64,000 nt of DNA from Granulicella paludicola. GTDB taxonomy: Bacteria > Acidobacteriota > Terriglobia > Terriglobales > Acidobacteriaceae. Of this stretch, positions 9,087 through 17,239 are shown one piece after another. The position numbers and the translations under genes were made by a program. The first letter of the stretch is position 1. The number at the start of each line of letters is the position of its first letter. The notes beneath the pieces are model-generated. The model was not told the origin of the DNA. It searched no databases and saw only the letters and a program-made list of their open reading frames with translations. The stretch is from positions 620,001 to 684,000 of the forward strand of contig NZ_JAGSYC010000025.1 in assembly GCF_025685545.1 (NCBI RefSeq), in the 5' to 3' direction.

Positions 9087-9122
9087 GCGGCTCCTTCGGG
9101 TGAAGGAGCTATGGTAACGCAG

Positions 9123-9210
9123 GAGAAGTGAGAAGTGAGAAGTGAGAAGTGAGAAGTGAGAAGTGAGAAGTGAGAAGTGAGAAGTGAGAAGTGAGAAGTG
9201 AGAAGTGAGA
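9123..9210. repeat. Heptamer tandem array (GAGAAGT)n
   Basis: About 12.5 perfect head-to-tail copies of the 7-base unit GAGAAGT, starting 36 bases upstream of the mmsA start and lying between mmsA and the convergently read end of the regulator gene. Being between the mmsA start and its likely promoter, a change in copy number could alter promoter spacing or leader length. Confidence 0.95.
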
Positions 9211-9298
9211 GGGGAAGGTCGCGCGTCTTAAAGCGCTATGCCCCACCTTAGCGATGATGAGACCGTCGCAAAGATGGGGCACCCGACATGATGGGAGT

Positions 9299-10006
9299 TT
9301 ATGCCGCTTCGGTGGGGACCAGCTTGCGGCGATTGCGGCGGAGGTCTCCGGTTTCGGCATCGAAGCTGATGATGAGAGCCTGCGCTGGCTTATCGCCGGT
9401 GGCTTTGTAGGTGCGCTGAGTCTCGCCGGAGATGTAGAGGACGTCGCGGGATTCGAGGACGTGGGGCTCGCCGCGACGGTTGACTTCGAGGGTGCCGTCA
9501 AGGACGTACACCATCTCGACGCCGGGGTAAATATGAGGATGGAACGGCTGGAATTCGTCGCCTGGGAAGAACTCTGCTTTGCAGGGACGCAGGCCGCCTT
9601 CGGGGACGAGGATGCCGAAGCTTTCTGAGATATAGTCGGCGCGACTGGAGCCGTGGGGAAGCCGGACACGATCCTTCTTGCGCTGGATGCGGAAGATACG
9701 CTGCGAGTTCGGATCTGCGGAGTCAAAGAAGTGCGAAAGATCCTTGCCGAAGACGAGCGCTACGCGTGCGAGGTTGCGCAGGGTCGGGACAACGCGGCCA
9801 GTCTCAAGCTGCGAAAGGAAGCTGGCGGAGAGGCCGGTTTTGCGACCGAGCTCGACGAGTCCCATGGAGCGCTTGAGGCGGAGGCGCTTGATGCGTTCGC
9901 CAAGATGTGCGGAGGCGAGCAGGTTTTCAGCCGAGTTGGGATCAACGGCGAGGATGCCGCCTTCTTCAGTGGTGACAGATTCGCTCGTGATTGTGGTTCT
10001 TGCCAT
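9299..10006 (-). CDS. XRE-family regulator with C-terminal cupin domain
   Basis: A 235-residue one-component regulator. Residues 35-90 form a helix-turn-helix (LGERIKRLRLKRSMGLVELGRKTGLSASFLSQLETG, a standard XRE motif). Residues 150-215 form a small cupin barrel (PFHPHIYPGVEMVYVLDGTLEV), likely the ligand-sensing part. Start ATG 10006 is preceded by ggag. It is on the same strand as and upstream of mmsA, so it may control mmsA or the pyrimidine genes; this is inferred from position only. The ~210-base gap to mmsA contains the heptamer array. Confidence 0.85.
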   Translation of the reverse strand: MARTTITSESVTTEEGGILAVDPNSAENLLASAHLGERIKRLRLKRSMGLVELGRKTGLSASFLSQLETGRVVPTLRNLARVALVFGKDLSHFFDSADPNSQRIFRIQRKKDRVRLPHGSSRADYISESFGILVPEGGLRPCKAEFFPGDEFQPFHPHIYPGVEMVYVLDGTLEVNRRGEPHVLESRDVLYISGETQRTYKATGDKPAQALIISFDAETGDLRRNRRKLVPTEAA

Positions 10007-10140
10007 GATGTCTCCAGTAACTCGTAACTGCCGATAGCGAGTCTGTCGGGTAGCCGACTTCCGCGATTCAACAAGTTACAGTAAAGATGGATGCGTTTGA
10101 GGGCATGGAAAGCTGCCTGAAGGTTCTATTTTGCGAGGGT

Positions 10141-11739
10141 TTACAGGGTCTCGTGGGCTAAGACCTGCTCGTAGGCAGGCAGGGTGAGGAAGTCGGGGAA
10201 GCGTGGGGCGGCGATGAGGTCGCGGGTAAGCTTTGCGGCTTGCTCGTATGCGGCAAAGCGGTTGGGGTCGACGGTGGCTTTCGCGCGGGTGAGTTCGGCG
10301 TCGATGGCGGCGTTGACGAGGGCTTCGGTGACGGGGCGGCCGTCGGTAAGGATGGCGTGGTGGTGGACCCACTGCCAGAGCTGGGCGCGGGAGATTTCGG
10401 CGGTGGCGGCGTCTTCCATGAGGTTGAAGAGCGGGACGCAGCCGATGCCGCGCAGCCAGGCTTCGAGATAGCCGAGGCCGACGGCGACGTTCTGGTTTAG
10501 GCCGGCTTCGGTGATGGTGCCGGTGGGGACGGCGAGGAGTTCGGCGGCGGTGCAGTCGTAGTCGGGGAGCTGCCGGGAGATTTGGTTGGGCTGCGGCATG
10601 ATGCGGTCGAAGACTTCGAGCGCGATGGGAACGAGGCCGGGGTGAGCGACCCAGGTGCCGTCGTGTCCGTTGGTGGCTTCGCGTTCTTTGTCGATCTTGA
10701 CGCCTGCGATGGCGCGGGCGTTGGCTTCGGGGTCGGACTTGATGGGGATGAGGGCGGACATGCCTCCCATGGCGGAGACGTTGCGGCGGTGGCAGGTCTT
10801 GATGCAGAGCTTGGAGTAGGCCAGCATGAAGGGCGAGGCCATGGTGACCTGGGAGCGGTCGGGGAGCAGCATGGACTGGTCGGCGGCGAGCTTCTTGATG
10901 AAGGAGAAGATGTAGTCCCAGCGGCCGCAGTTTAGGCCTGCGGAGTGCTCGCGGAGTTCGTAGAGGATCTCGTCCATCTCGAAGGTGGCGAGGATGGTTT
11001 CGATGAGGACGGTGGCCTTGATGCTGCCCTGTGGGACGTTGAGCAGCGACTGCGCGCGGACGAAGATGTCGTTCCAGAGGCGGGCTTCGAGGTGGGACTC
11101 CATCTTGGGCAGATAGAAGTAGGGGCCGGAGCCGCGGGCGAGGAGCTCCTTCGCGTTATGGAAGAAGTAGAGTGCGAAGTCGAAGATGGAGCCGGACATG
11201 GGGTCGCCGTCGACGAGGATGTGCTTTTCTTCTAGGTGCCAGCCGCGAGCGCGCACGAAGAGGACGGCGGGGTTGGGAATGAGTTCGTAGTGCTTGCCGG
11301 AGTTGGGGTCGTCGAAAGTGATGGTGCGGCGGACGGCGTCGCGGAGGTTGAACTGGCCGTCGAGGACGTTGTGCCAGGTGGGGGTGGTGGAGTCCTCGAA
11401 GTCGGCCATGAAGACGCGGGCGCCGGAGTTGAGGGCGTTGATGATCATCTTGCGATCGACGGGGCCGGTGATCTCGACGCGGCGATCGAGGAGATCGGAG
11501 GGAAGCGGAGCGACGACCCAGTTGGAGGCGCGGACGAGGGCGGTCTCGGGAAGGAAGTCAGGGCGTTCGCCGGCGTCGAGCCGCTGCTGGCGGGTGACGC
11601 GGGCGGCGAGGAGCTCCTTGCGACGGGGATTGAACTCGCGCTGGAGGGCGACGGCGAAGGCGAGGGCTTCGGGCGAGAGGATGTCGGCGTAGGCAGAGGG
11701 GACGGCGGCTTGGAGGGTGACTCCGGGAAGTTCGATCAT
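10141..11739 (-). CDS. aceB: Malate synthase A
   Basis: Condenses glyoxylate with acetyl-CoA to malate. The protein is 532 residues, the usual length of malate synthase A, beginning MIELPGVTLQAAVPSAYADI. Recognisable segments are FMADFEDSTTPTW (Asp/Glu Mg ligand region), FYLPKMESHLEARLW, the start of the glyoxylate pocket KATVLIETILATFEMDEIL, and NCGRWDYIFSFIKK. The frame stays open upstream into the next gene, but residues before M at 11739 have no family match. No isocitrate lyase is in the window; the nearby glycolate oxidase genes suggest that glyoxylate comes from glycolate. Confidence 0.95.
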   Translation of the reverse strand: MIELPGVTLQAAVPSAYADILSPEALAFAVALQREFNPRRKELLAARVTRQQRLDAGERPDFLPETALVRASNWVVAPLPSDLLDRRVEITGPVDRKMIINALNSGARVFMADFEDSTTPTWHNVLDGQFNLRDAVRRTITFDDPNSGKHYELIPNPAVLFVRARGWHLEEKHILVDGDPMSGSIFDFALYFFHNAKELLARGSGPYFYLPKMESHLEARLWNDIFVRAQSLLNVPQGSIKATVLIETILATFEMDEILYELREHSAGLNCGRWDYIFSFIKKLAADQSMLLPDRSQVTMASPFMLAYSKLCIKTCHRRNVSAMGGMSALIPIKSDPEANARAIAGVKIDKEREATNGHDGTWVAHPGLVPIALEVFDRIMPQPNQISRQLPDYDCTAAELLAVPTGTITEAGLNQNVAVGLGYLEAWLRGIGCVPLFNLMEDAATAEISRAQLWQWVHHHAILTDGRPVTEALVNAAIDAELTRAKATVDPNRFAAYEQAAKLTRDLIAAPRFPDFLTLPAYEQVLAHETL

Positions 11740-11797
11740 GGCTTGTTCAGGATACGGCAGAGCGAGCGTGTGCGTTAGGATTCCGGGGGGAGGCGAC

Positions 11798-13015
11798 ATG
11801 GACCGCAGGAGGTTTTTGCAGGGGAGCGGGCTGCTGATGGCGGCGGGGGTGCCGAGGATGGAGGCGTCGCCGATCGTTGATTCGGTTGGGGATGTTCGTC
11901 GACGCTGGGTGATGTACCTGGAGAAGACTGCCGGGCCTGTGTTGACGGCGCTGAGTGAGCGCAGGCTGAAGGTGGTGATGCCGGTGGAGAGCAAGCCGGG
12001 GCAGGAGGCGAGTCGGCGACAGTGTACCTATCTGGAGGCGCTGGGGAGAACGCTGAGCGGCATTGCTCCCTGGCTGGAGAGTGGGAGTGAAACTGACCTG
12101 CGTAAGCGGTATTGCGGGCTGGCGCGGGAGGCGATCGCTGCCGGGGTCGATCCTGCTTCGGCAGACGCCATGCCGTTCGGAGCGACTTCGCAGACGGTCG
12201 TGGATGCGGCGTTTCTGGGGCTGGGGATTTTGCGGGCTCCGAAGGAGCTGGCGGACAAGCTGCCTGCGAAGGTGAAGGCGCAGTTGATCGAGGGACTGAA
12301 GAAGACGCGTGTGATCAAGCCTCCCGTGAACAACTGGCTGCTGTTTGCGGCTACAGTGGAGGCGACGCTGGAGCGGTTAGGTGCTGAGTGGGAACGTGGG
12401 CCGGTGGAGGTGGCGTTGCAGAAGCATAAGGACTGGTATGTCGGCGATGGCGTGTATGGCGATGGGCCGCAGTTTCATGCGGACTATTACGACAGCTTCG
12501 TGATCCATCCGCTCCTGCGCGCGGTCCTTGAGACTCCGGTGGGGAAGGTTGGCGTGGGGCCGGAGCTGGCGAAGGTGGAAGGCGAACGCGCTATGCGGTA
12601 TGCGGCGATCCAAGAACGGATGATCGCTTGCGATGGGACCTGGCCGGTGGTGGGACGGTCGATTACGTACCGGTGTGGAGCGTTTCATCTGCTGGCGGAT
12701 TCGGCTTTACGCGAGGAGCTGCCGGAGGGAGTGAAGCCCGCGCAGGTGCGTGGAGCGCTAACGGCAGCGATGGAGGTTTCGCTGGGAGCGGCGGGGTCGT
12801 ACGACGAGGATGGATGGCTGGCGATTGGACTGGCGGGGCATCAGCCTGCGCTGGGGGAGACCTACATCTCTACGGGGAGTCTGTACCTGTGCCTGGAGGC
12901 GTTTCTGCCGCTTGGGCTGGGTGCAGACAAGCCGTTCTGGAAGGATGCGAGCGCGAAGTGGACGGCGCAGAAGGTGTGGGGTGGGGAGGATGTTGTGGCG
13001 GATCATGCGCTGTAG
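11798..13015 (+). CDS. DUF2264 domain protein with Tat signal
   Basis: A 405-residue protein whose whole mature part matches my knowledge of DUF2264, a family often linked to polysaccharide use and predicted to have an alpha-toroid lyase or hydrolase-like fold. Typical strings are NNWLLFAATVEATL, HKDWYVGDGVYGDGPQFHAD, RYAAIQERMIACDGTWPVVG and ISTGSLYLCLEAFLPLG. The N-terminus MDRRRFLQGSGLLMAAGV is a twin-arginine signal. ATG 11798 has ggggggagg five bases before it; a longer frame upstream is not needed. It is divergent from malate synthase with about 58 bases between starts, so their promoters overlap. Confidence 0.82.
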   Translation: MDRRRFLQGSGLLMAAGVPRMEASPIVDSVGDVRRRWVMYLEKTAGPVLTALSERRLKVVMPVESKPGQEASRRQCTYLEALGRTLSGIAPWLESGSETDLRKRYCGLAREAIAAGVDPASADAMPFGATSQTVVDAAFLGLGILRAPKELADKLPAKVKAQLIEGLKKTRVIKPPVNNWLLFAATVEATLERLGAEWERGPVEVALQKHKDWYVGDGVYGDGPQFHADYYDSFVIHPLLRAVLETPVGKVGVGPELAKVEGERAMRYAAIQERMIACDGTWPVVGRSITYRCGAFHLLADSALREELPEGVKPAQVRGALTAAMEVSLGAAGSYDEDGWLAIGLAGHQPALGETYISTGSLYLCLEAFLPLGLGADKPFWKDASAKWTAQKVWGGEDVVADHAL

Positions 13016-13402
13016 GCTTGCTGTTCCGGTGACAGACAACAGTTAGAAGCGAGATAACAGGGGCACGGGGGTCGCCAACACAGAATATTTCCCTTCAGAT
13101 GCAGCTTTATAGATCGGGCCTCCGGCCCTCGGACTTTCCCCCCAAAGCTCGTAGGGCTTCGCCCTACGCTGGTATCGAACGGACCTCCGGCCCTGAATCA
13201 AGGGCTACGCGAGTATGGACGATGCTCTTGACGCGGGTTTTCTCCGCTTCGGTGATAAAGCTACCTCCGGTCGAGATACTCAAGGATCCTGTTCAGATAA
13301 GAGCGAAGAGATAGAAGCGAGACAATAGGGTGGATGGTCGCACGGTGCAATTTCACCTCTGGCGAGGAAGGTGCCAGAGCTGGAGTCGCGATTTCGTGGA
13401 AT
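13016..13402. repeat. Gene-free stretch with stem-loop repeats (family C)
   Basis: No coding sequence seen. Between about 13115 and 13196 are several stem-loops: GGGCC-tcc-GGCCC (13116-13128), a perfect GTAGGGC-ttc-GCCCTAC (13151-13167), and a further GGACCTCCGGCCC-like block, joined by gctggtat. The order resembles the element at 55119-55202, so both belong to one dispersed family. The last ~130 bases before the next gene hold nothing I recognise. Confidence 0.6.
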
Positions 13403-14206
13403 CTAGGCGAAGCGGATCTGGACGCGGCCTGCGGTGGCGAACTCGACGTCGACGCTGGCGTTCTTGTTGGCAAGGGTGTTGCCGGTCCAGGAGCCGGTGG
13501 TGATCCACTGGCCTTTCTTGAGGCCGCCGGTGCGGGTGGCACCTTCGTTGGCGAGCCACGGGATGAGCTTGAGGAGGTCGCCGGACGTGTTGGAGCCGGT
13601 GCGCTCGACGCGGATGACGCCGTCGATGGAGAGGTTGACTTTTTCCGTGTTGAAGTCGAAACCATGCCAAGCGTCGAAGGCAGGGCCGTAGACGAAGCCG
13701 CCGTGCATCTGGAGGTCGGCAAGGGAGGCGAACTTGGAGGCGGCGGCGGGGTCGGTGAAGGCTGACTCGAGGACCTCGATGACCGGATGGCAGGAGGCCA
13801 TGGCGGCGAGGGCTTCTTCGCGGGTGTAGGGGGTGTCGCGTGGCGGCAAATCTTCGCCGATGAGGAAGGCGATCTCGGCTTCGAGGCCCCGGTAGAGGTG
13901 GCGGGGATCGGTGAGGGTGCTTCCGGAGGGAGCCATCCAGGCGGCGGGCATGGGCGCGAAGACGGGTGTGGCTTCGGGGGTGGGGGCGCCGATCTTCCAG
14001 CCGCCGATGGGGCCGAAGGCTGCGGCGACGGCGTCCTGCACGAAGTAGACTTCGGGGATGTCGGCGGGGATGAGCTCGGCGGGCAGGTCGGTGAGCGTCT
14101 TGCCGGTGCGGCGGGCTTCGAGCAGGGTGTCGACGGTGGTGAGCAGGATGTCTTCGCGGGTTCCGGTCATATAGTCAGTGTGCCTCAGAGACGTGGTGTG
14201 CGTCAT
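13403..14206 (-). CDS. 2-keto-4-pentenoate hydratase / fumarylacetoacetase-family protein
   Basis: A 267-residue protein of the fumarylacetoacetate hydrolase superfamily, closest in pattern to 2-oxopent-4-enoate hydratase and 4-oxalocrotonate decarboxylase (MhpD type). Visible: GGWKIGAPTP, the metal-site region YRGLEAEIAFLIGEDL, HPVIEVLESAF, and the C-terminal GQWITTGSWTGNTLANKN. These enzymes act in meta-cleavage of aromatics, but no partner genes are nearby, so the substrate is open. The start is uncertain: ATG 14206 or ATG 14170 (MTGTREDIL); neither has a good ribosome site. The longer form is given here. Confidence 0.8.
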   Translation of the reverse strand: MTHTTSLRHTDYMTGTREDILLTTVDTLLEARRTGKTLTDLPAELIPADIPEVYFVQDAVAAAFGPIGGWKIGAPTPEATPVFAPMPAAWMAPSGSTLTDPRHLYRGLEAEIAFLIGEDLPPRDTPYTREEALAAMASCHPVIEVLESAFTDPAAASKFASLADLQMHGGFVYGPAFDAWHGFDFNTEKVNLSIDGVIRVERTGSNTSGDLLKLIPWLANEGATRTGGLKKGQWITTGSWTGNTLANKNASVDVEFATAGRVQIRFA

Positions 14207-14227
14207 GCTTCGTCGTGCAAAAGCAAA

Positions 14228-14398
14228 CCTTGGGGCTAAAGCCCTCCGTTCGCTACGTTTTATGAGACTCGAGGCTCAAGCCTCGGGGTACCCGAGCTGT
14301 GGCGAGTGTGCAGAGGGCAACAGCAGGTCCTTCGCTTGCCACCCCAACGAACAAAGAACGTTCGCTAGGGACCCCGCCTGCGCTCAGAATGACAATAT
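14228..14398. repeat. Composite of intergenic hairpin repeats
   Basis: Between the hydratase gene and glcF. It contains two small stem-loops, GGGCTAAAGCCC (14232-14243) and GAGGC-tcaa-GCCTC (14271-14284), followed by a degenerate copy of the gcaggtccttcgc...gctcagaatgacaat repeat (14321-14398). No coding sequence. Confidence 0.55.
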
Positions 14399-14405
14399 TT
14401 GAGAT

Positions 14406-15824
14406 TTAGTGACGCTTCAGCAGGTTGTCTACTGTGAGACTGCGCAGGGAGGCGTCGAGGAGCTCGACCATGTGGAAGGTGGGGAGCTCGGCGTGTCCGT
14501 TGCGACGGAGAGCGGCTTGCAGTTGCAGCAGGCAGCCGGGGTTGGCGCTGATGAGGGCTTCGGCCTTGGTTTCGAGCAGGTGCTGGACTTTGCGGTCTCC
14601 GAGTTCATCGGCTGTTTCGGGATGCAGCAGGTTGTAGACGCCAGCGGAGCCGCAGCAGATGTTCGATTCGGCGAGCTCGGCGATGGTGAGGCCGGGGATA
14701 TGTGCGAGCAGAGCGCGGGGTTCGGCGTAGATGCCCTGCGCATGGCGGAGGTGGCAGGCATCGTGGTAAGCGGCCCGAAGGGGGAGCGGTGAGAGCTGCG
14801 CCGTGATGGGAGCAGCGGCGAGGAGTTCGGAGATGTCCTTGCAGCGTTTGGAGAAACGCGCGGCGCGGCCGGACCAGGCGGGGTCGTTGCGGAGGAGGTG
14901 GGCGTACTCCTTCATGGTGCTGCCGCAGCCTGCGGCGTTGATGACGATGGTGTCGGCCTGTGCGCGCTCGAAGATGGCGATCATGCGGCGTGCGTAGTCC
15001 ATGGCCTCGTGTTCGAGGCCGGAGTGGACCATGAGAGCTCCACAGCAGCCTTGCGCGGGAGGAATGACGACGTCGTAGCCGACGGCGGAGAGGACGCGGG
15101 CGGTGGCTTCGTTGACGTGCTTGAAGTAGGCGTCCTGCACGCAGCCGGTGAGCATGGCGACGCGGCCGAGGGTGTTGGTGACGGGGACGGATTCTGCGAA
15201 CCCACTTCCCAGAAGCGGGACATGGGGCACCCGGTCTTGTGGTGATTCTGACCAACGGGTTTGTGCAGGGATGAGTTTCGGAAGTTTGCGGAAAGGGTTG
15301 AGAGGGACGGTGGGGAGCAGAGCTTCCATCGCATGGAGGCGGCGGGGCAGCAGGTTGAGGAGGCCTGATTTGCGGGCAAGGGCTTGGATGCCGAAGCGCT
15401 GGTAGAGTGCGATGGGAAGGCCGAGGAGCTTGAGGCGTGTGGGGTGCGGGAAGGTGCTGAAGAGCATCCAGCGGAAGAGACGTTCGGATAGAGGACGGAC
15501 GGTGTGGGCTTCGATCTGTGCGCGGGTGTCTTCGATGAGCTTGTTGTACTCGACGCCGGAGGGGCAGGCGGTCATGCAGGACATGCAGCCGAGGCAGTTG
15601 TCGATGTGGGTGCGGAGGTTGTGGTCGAGGTGTTCGTCTTCGTTGGCTTCGCCGATGGTGGACTTGCGCATCATCCAGATGCGACCGCGCGGGGAGTCCA
15701 TCTCATTGCCCCAGAGGACATAGGTGGGGCAGGCGGGGAGGCAGAAACCGCAGTGGACGCACTTGTCGAGTAGTGAGAGCGGTAGGGTGACGGCGGGTTG
15801 GATTTGGGTGAGGGGTTCGGGCAT
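14406..15824 (-). CDS. glcF: Glycolate oxidase iron-sulfur subunit GlcF
   Basis: Electron-transfer subunit of the membrane-associated glycolate dehydrogenase, which oxidises glycolate to glyoxylate. The 472 residues start with two four-cysteine cluster motifs, CVHCGFCLPACP (about 22-33) and CLGCMSCMTACP (about 77-88), followed by two CCG domains with CCGALMVHSG and CCGSAGVYNLL. This order is typical of GlcF. It lies 128 bases after glcE, and the gap contains a hairpin repeat. Last gene of a glcD-glcE-glcF series. Confidence 0.95.
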   Translation of the reverse strand: MPEPLTQIQPAVTLPLSLLDKCVHCGFCLPACPTYVLWGNEMDSPRGRIWMMRKSTIGEANEDEHLDHNLRTHIDNCLGCMSCMTACPSGVEYNKLIEDTRAQIEAHTVRPLSERLFRWMLFSTFPHPTRLKLLGLPIALYQRFGIQALARKSGLLNLLPRRLHAMEALLPTVPLNPFRKLPKLIPAQTRWSESPQDRVPHVPLLGSGFAESVPVTNTLGRVAMLTGCVQDAYFKHVNEATARVLSAVGYDVVIPPAQGCCGALMVHSGLEHEAMDYARRMIAIFERAQADTIVINAAGCGSTMKEYAHLLRNDPAWSGRAARFSKRCKDISELLAAAPITAQLSPLPLRAAYHDACHLRHAQGIYAEPRALLAHIPGLTIAELAESNICCGSAGVYNLLHPETADELGDRKVQHLLETKAEALISANPGCLLQLQAALRRNGHAELPTFHMVELLDASLRSLTVDNLLKRH

Positions 15825-15888
15825 GGAGTCTGTGGTGGTACGAGTCGTGGCGGAACGGTTCGGGCGGTTGTGACGAATTTCGATGTGA

Positions 15889-15930
15889 CGGGGTTCTTCG
15901 GCTGCGCTACGCTCCGCTCAGAATGACAGA
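15889..15930. repeat. Hairpin repeat (family B) between glcE and glcF
   Basis: gggttcttcggctgcgctac followed by gctccgctcagaatgaca. Same family as 18772-18820 and as the segment inside lysS at about 28658-28708. Confidence 0.75.
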
Positions 15931-15952
15931 GTTTAGCAGGGCTGGCGAAGCA

Positions 15953-17113
15953 CTAGAGGCCTCCAACGAACCTGCCGGGGTTGAGGAGGCGGTGGGAGTC
16001 GAACTCGTTCTTGATAGCTCGCATGACGTCGAGGGCGGCGGGCGGGTGCGCGGGGTTGTTCCATGGGTCAATGTCTGTGGGAAGTGCGCCGCGCTGCAGG
16101 ATGACGGCGGTGCCGCCGATGGGTGCAAGACGGGCGCGGAGGTCTTCGAGGATGGTGGCGAGGCCTGCGGCGGGCGCGACGAGAGCGACGGTGACGATGC
16201 CTGAGGGGTCGGCTACGGCCTGGGCGGTGATGCCGTGGGCTGCGAGTTGCGCGAAGCCTGCGATGAGAGCGGAAAGCTTGGTTGGCAGTGTAGTGAGTTT
16301 GAGGATGGTGGCGTTGGGGATGGCGAAGAGTTGTTCGCGTGTGGTGTAGATGTCGACCGTGGTGGGTTCGAGGGAGAGCTTCGAGGCGAGTCGGCGGAGG
16401 CGCTGTTCGTGGTCGTCGAGGGCTTCGGGGACGGCGGCAAACTGGATGTCGAGCGCGAAGGCGTCGGGTTCATTGCGCAGCTGCATGGCCTCGAGGCTCA
16501 TGGCGGAGGTGACGAGGTGCTGCATGAGGTCGGCAAGGGCTGCGATGTCGGCAGAGCGCGCGGTGAAAGTCGAGGTATGCGCGGGCAGAGGGTGGAGACG
16601 GAAGGTGGCCTCGGTGATGATGCCAAGCGTGCCGAAGGAGCCGGTGAGGAGCTTGGGGAGATCGTAGCCTGCGACGTTCTTGACGACCTTGCCGCCGGTG
16701 CGCGCGATGGTGCCGTCGGCGAGCACGACGGTCATGCCGAGAACGAGATCGCGGAGACCTCCGTAGCGCATGCGAAGCAGGCCGGAGTCGTTGGTGGCGA
16801 GGATGCCGCCGACGGTGGCGCGCTCGGGAAAGAGTGGGTCAAGGGCGACGCGCTGGTGGTGCCTGGCGAGCTGCGACTGGAGGGCCGACCAGGTTGTGCC
16901 TGCGCCGACCGTGGCTGTGAGGTCCTGCCAGGAGTGCTCGCGTACGCCGGAGAGGTTGGCGAGGGAGATGGTGTCGTCGGTGGTGATGGCGTTGCCCCAG
17001 GCGAGCTTGGTGCCAGCGCCGGTGGGCGTGATGGTGCGGCCCAGCGCGGAGGCTTCGCGGAGGATGGCGGAGAGTTCTTCGGTGGTAGCGGGGGAGTGCG
17101 TCTTGGTGGGCAT
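15953..17113 (-). CDS. glcE: Glycolate oxidase FAD-binding subunit GlcE
   Basis: Second flavin-binding subunit of glycolate dehydrogenase. The 386 residues carry an FAD_binding_4 domain: PTGAGTKLAWGN near residue 35, LDPLFPERATVGGILATNDSG, and KVVKNVAGYDLPKLLTGSFGTLG, all characteristic of GlcE. The C-terminal half is shorter than in GlcD, as expected. It lies 126 bases downstream of glcD. The rare ending (ILQRGALPTD... HRLLNPGRFVGG) keeps the usual LNPGR motif. Confidence 0.94.
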   Translation of the reverse strand: MPTKTHSPATTEELSAILREASALGRTITPTGAGTKLAWGNAITTDDTISLANLSGVREHSWQDLTATVGAGTTWSALQSQLARHHQRVALDPLFPERATVGGILATNDSGLLRMRYGGLRDLVLGMTVVLADGTIARTGGKVVKNVAGYDLPKLLTGSFGTLGIITEATFRLHPLPAHTSTFTARSADIAALADLMQHLVTSAMSLEAMQLRNEPDAFALDIQFAAVPEALDDHEQRLRRLASKLSLEPTTVDIYTTREQLFAIPNATILKLTTLPTKLSALIAGFAQLAAHGITAQAVADPSGIVTVALVAPAAGLATILEDLRARLAPIGGTAVILQRGALPTDIDPWNNPAHPPAALDVMRAIKNEFDSHRLLNPGRFVGGL

Positions 17114-17154
17114 GGGCTGAAATGGATCAACATCTTGTAACTACGAGCTAACAG

Positions 17155-17215
17155 CAGGTCCTTCGACTATGCCTCTTGCGATGAAGCCGCGAGAGGCTCC
17201 GCTCAGGATGACAAT
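17155..17215. repeat. Hairpin repeat between glcD and glcE
   Basis: gcaggtccttcgac followed by a cgcgaga-containing arm and gctccgctcaggatgacaat. A longer member of the same repeat group, in the gap between two genes of one operon, so it is probably transcribed. Confidence 0.65.
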
Positions 17216-17239
17216 TCTATTGCAGGTATGAAGTTCGTT

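Noticed and set aside
9123-9210. CRISPR array
   Set aside because: Unit is 7 bases without spacers, and no cas genes are in the window.
10141-11994. 617-residue version of malate synthase
   Set aside because: Extra 85 residues lie across the divergent gene's start and signal region; the 532-residue version matches the family.
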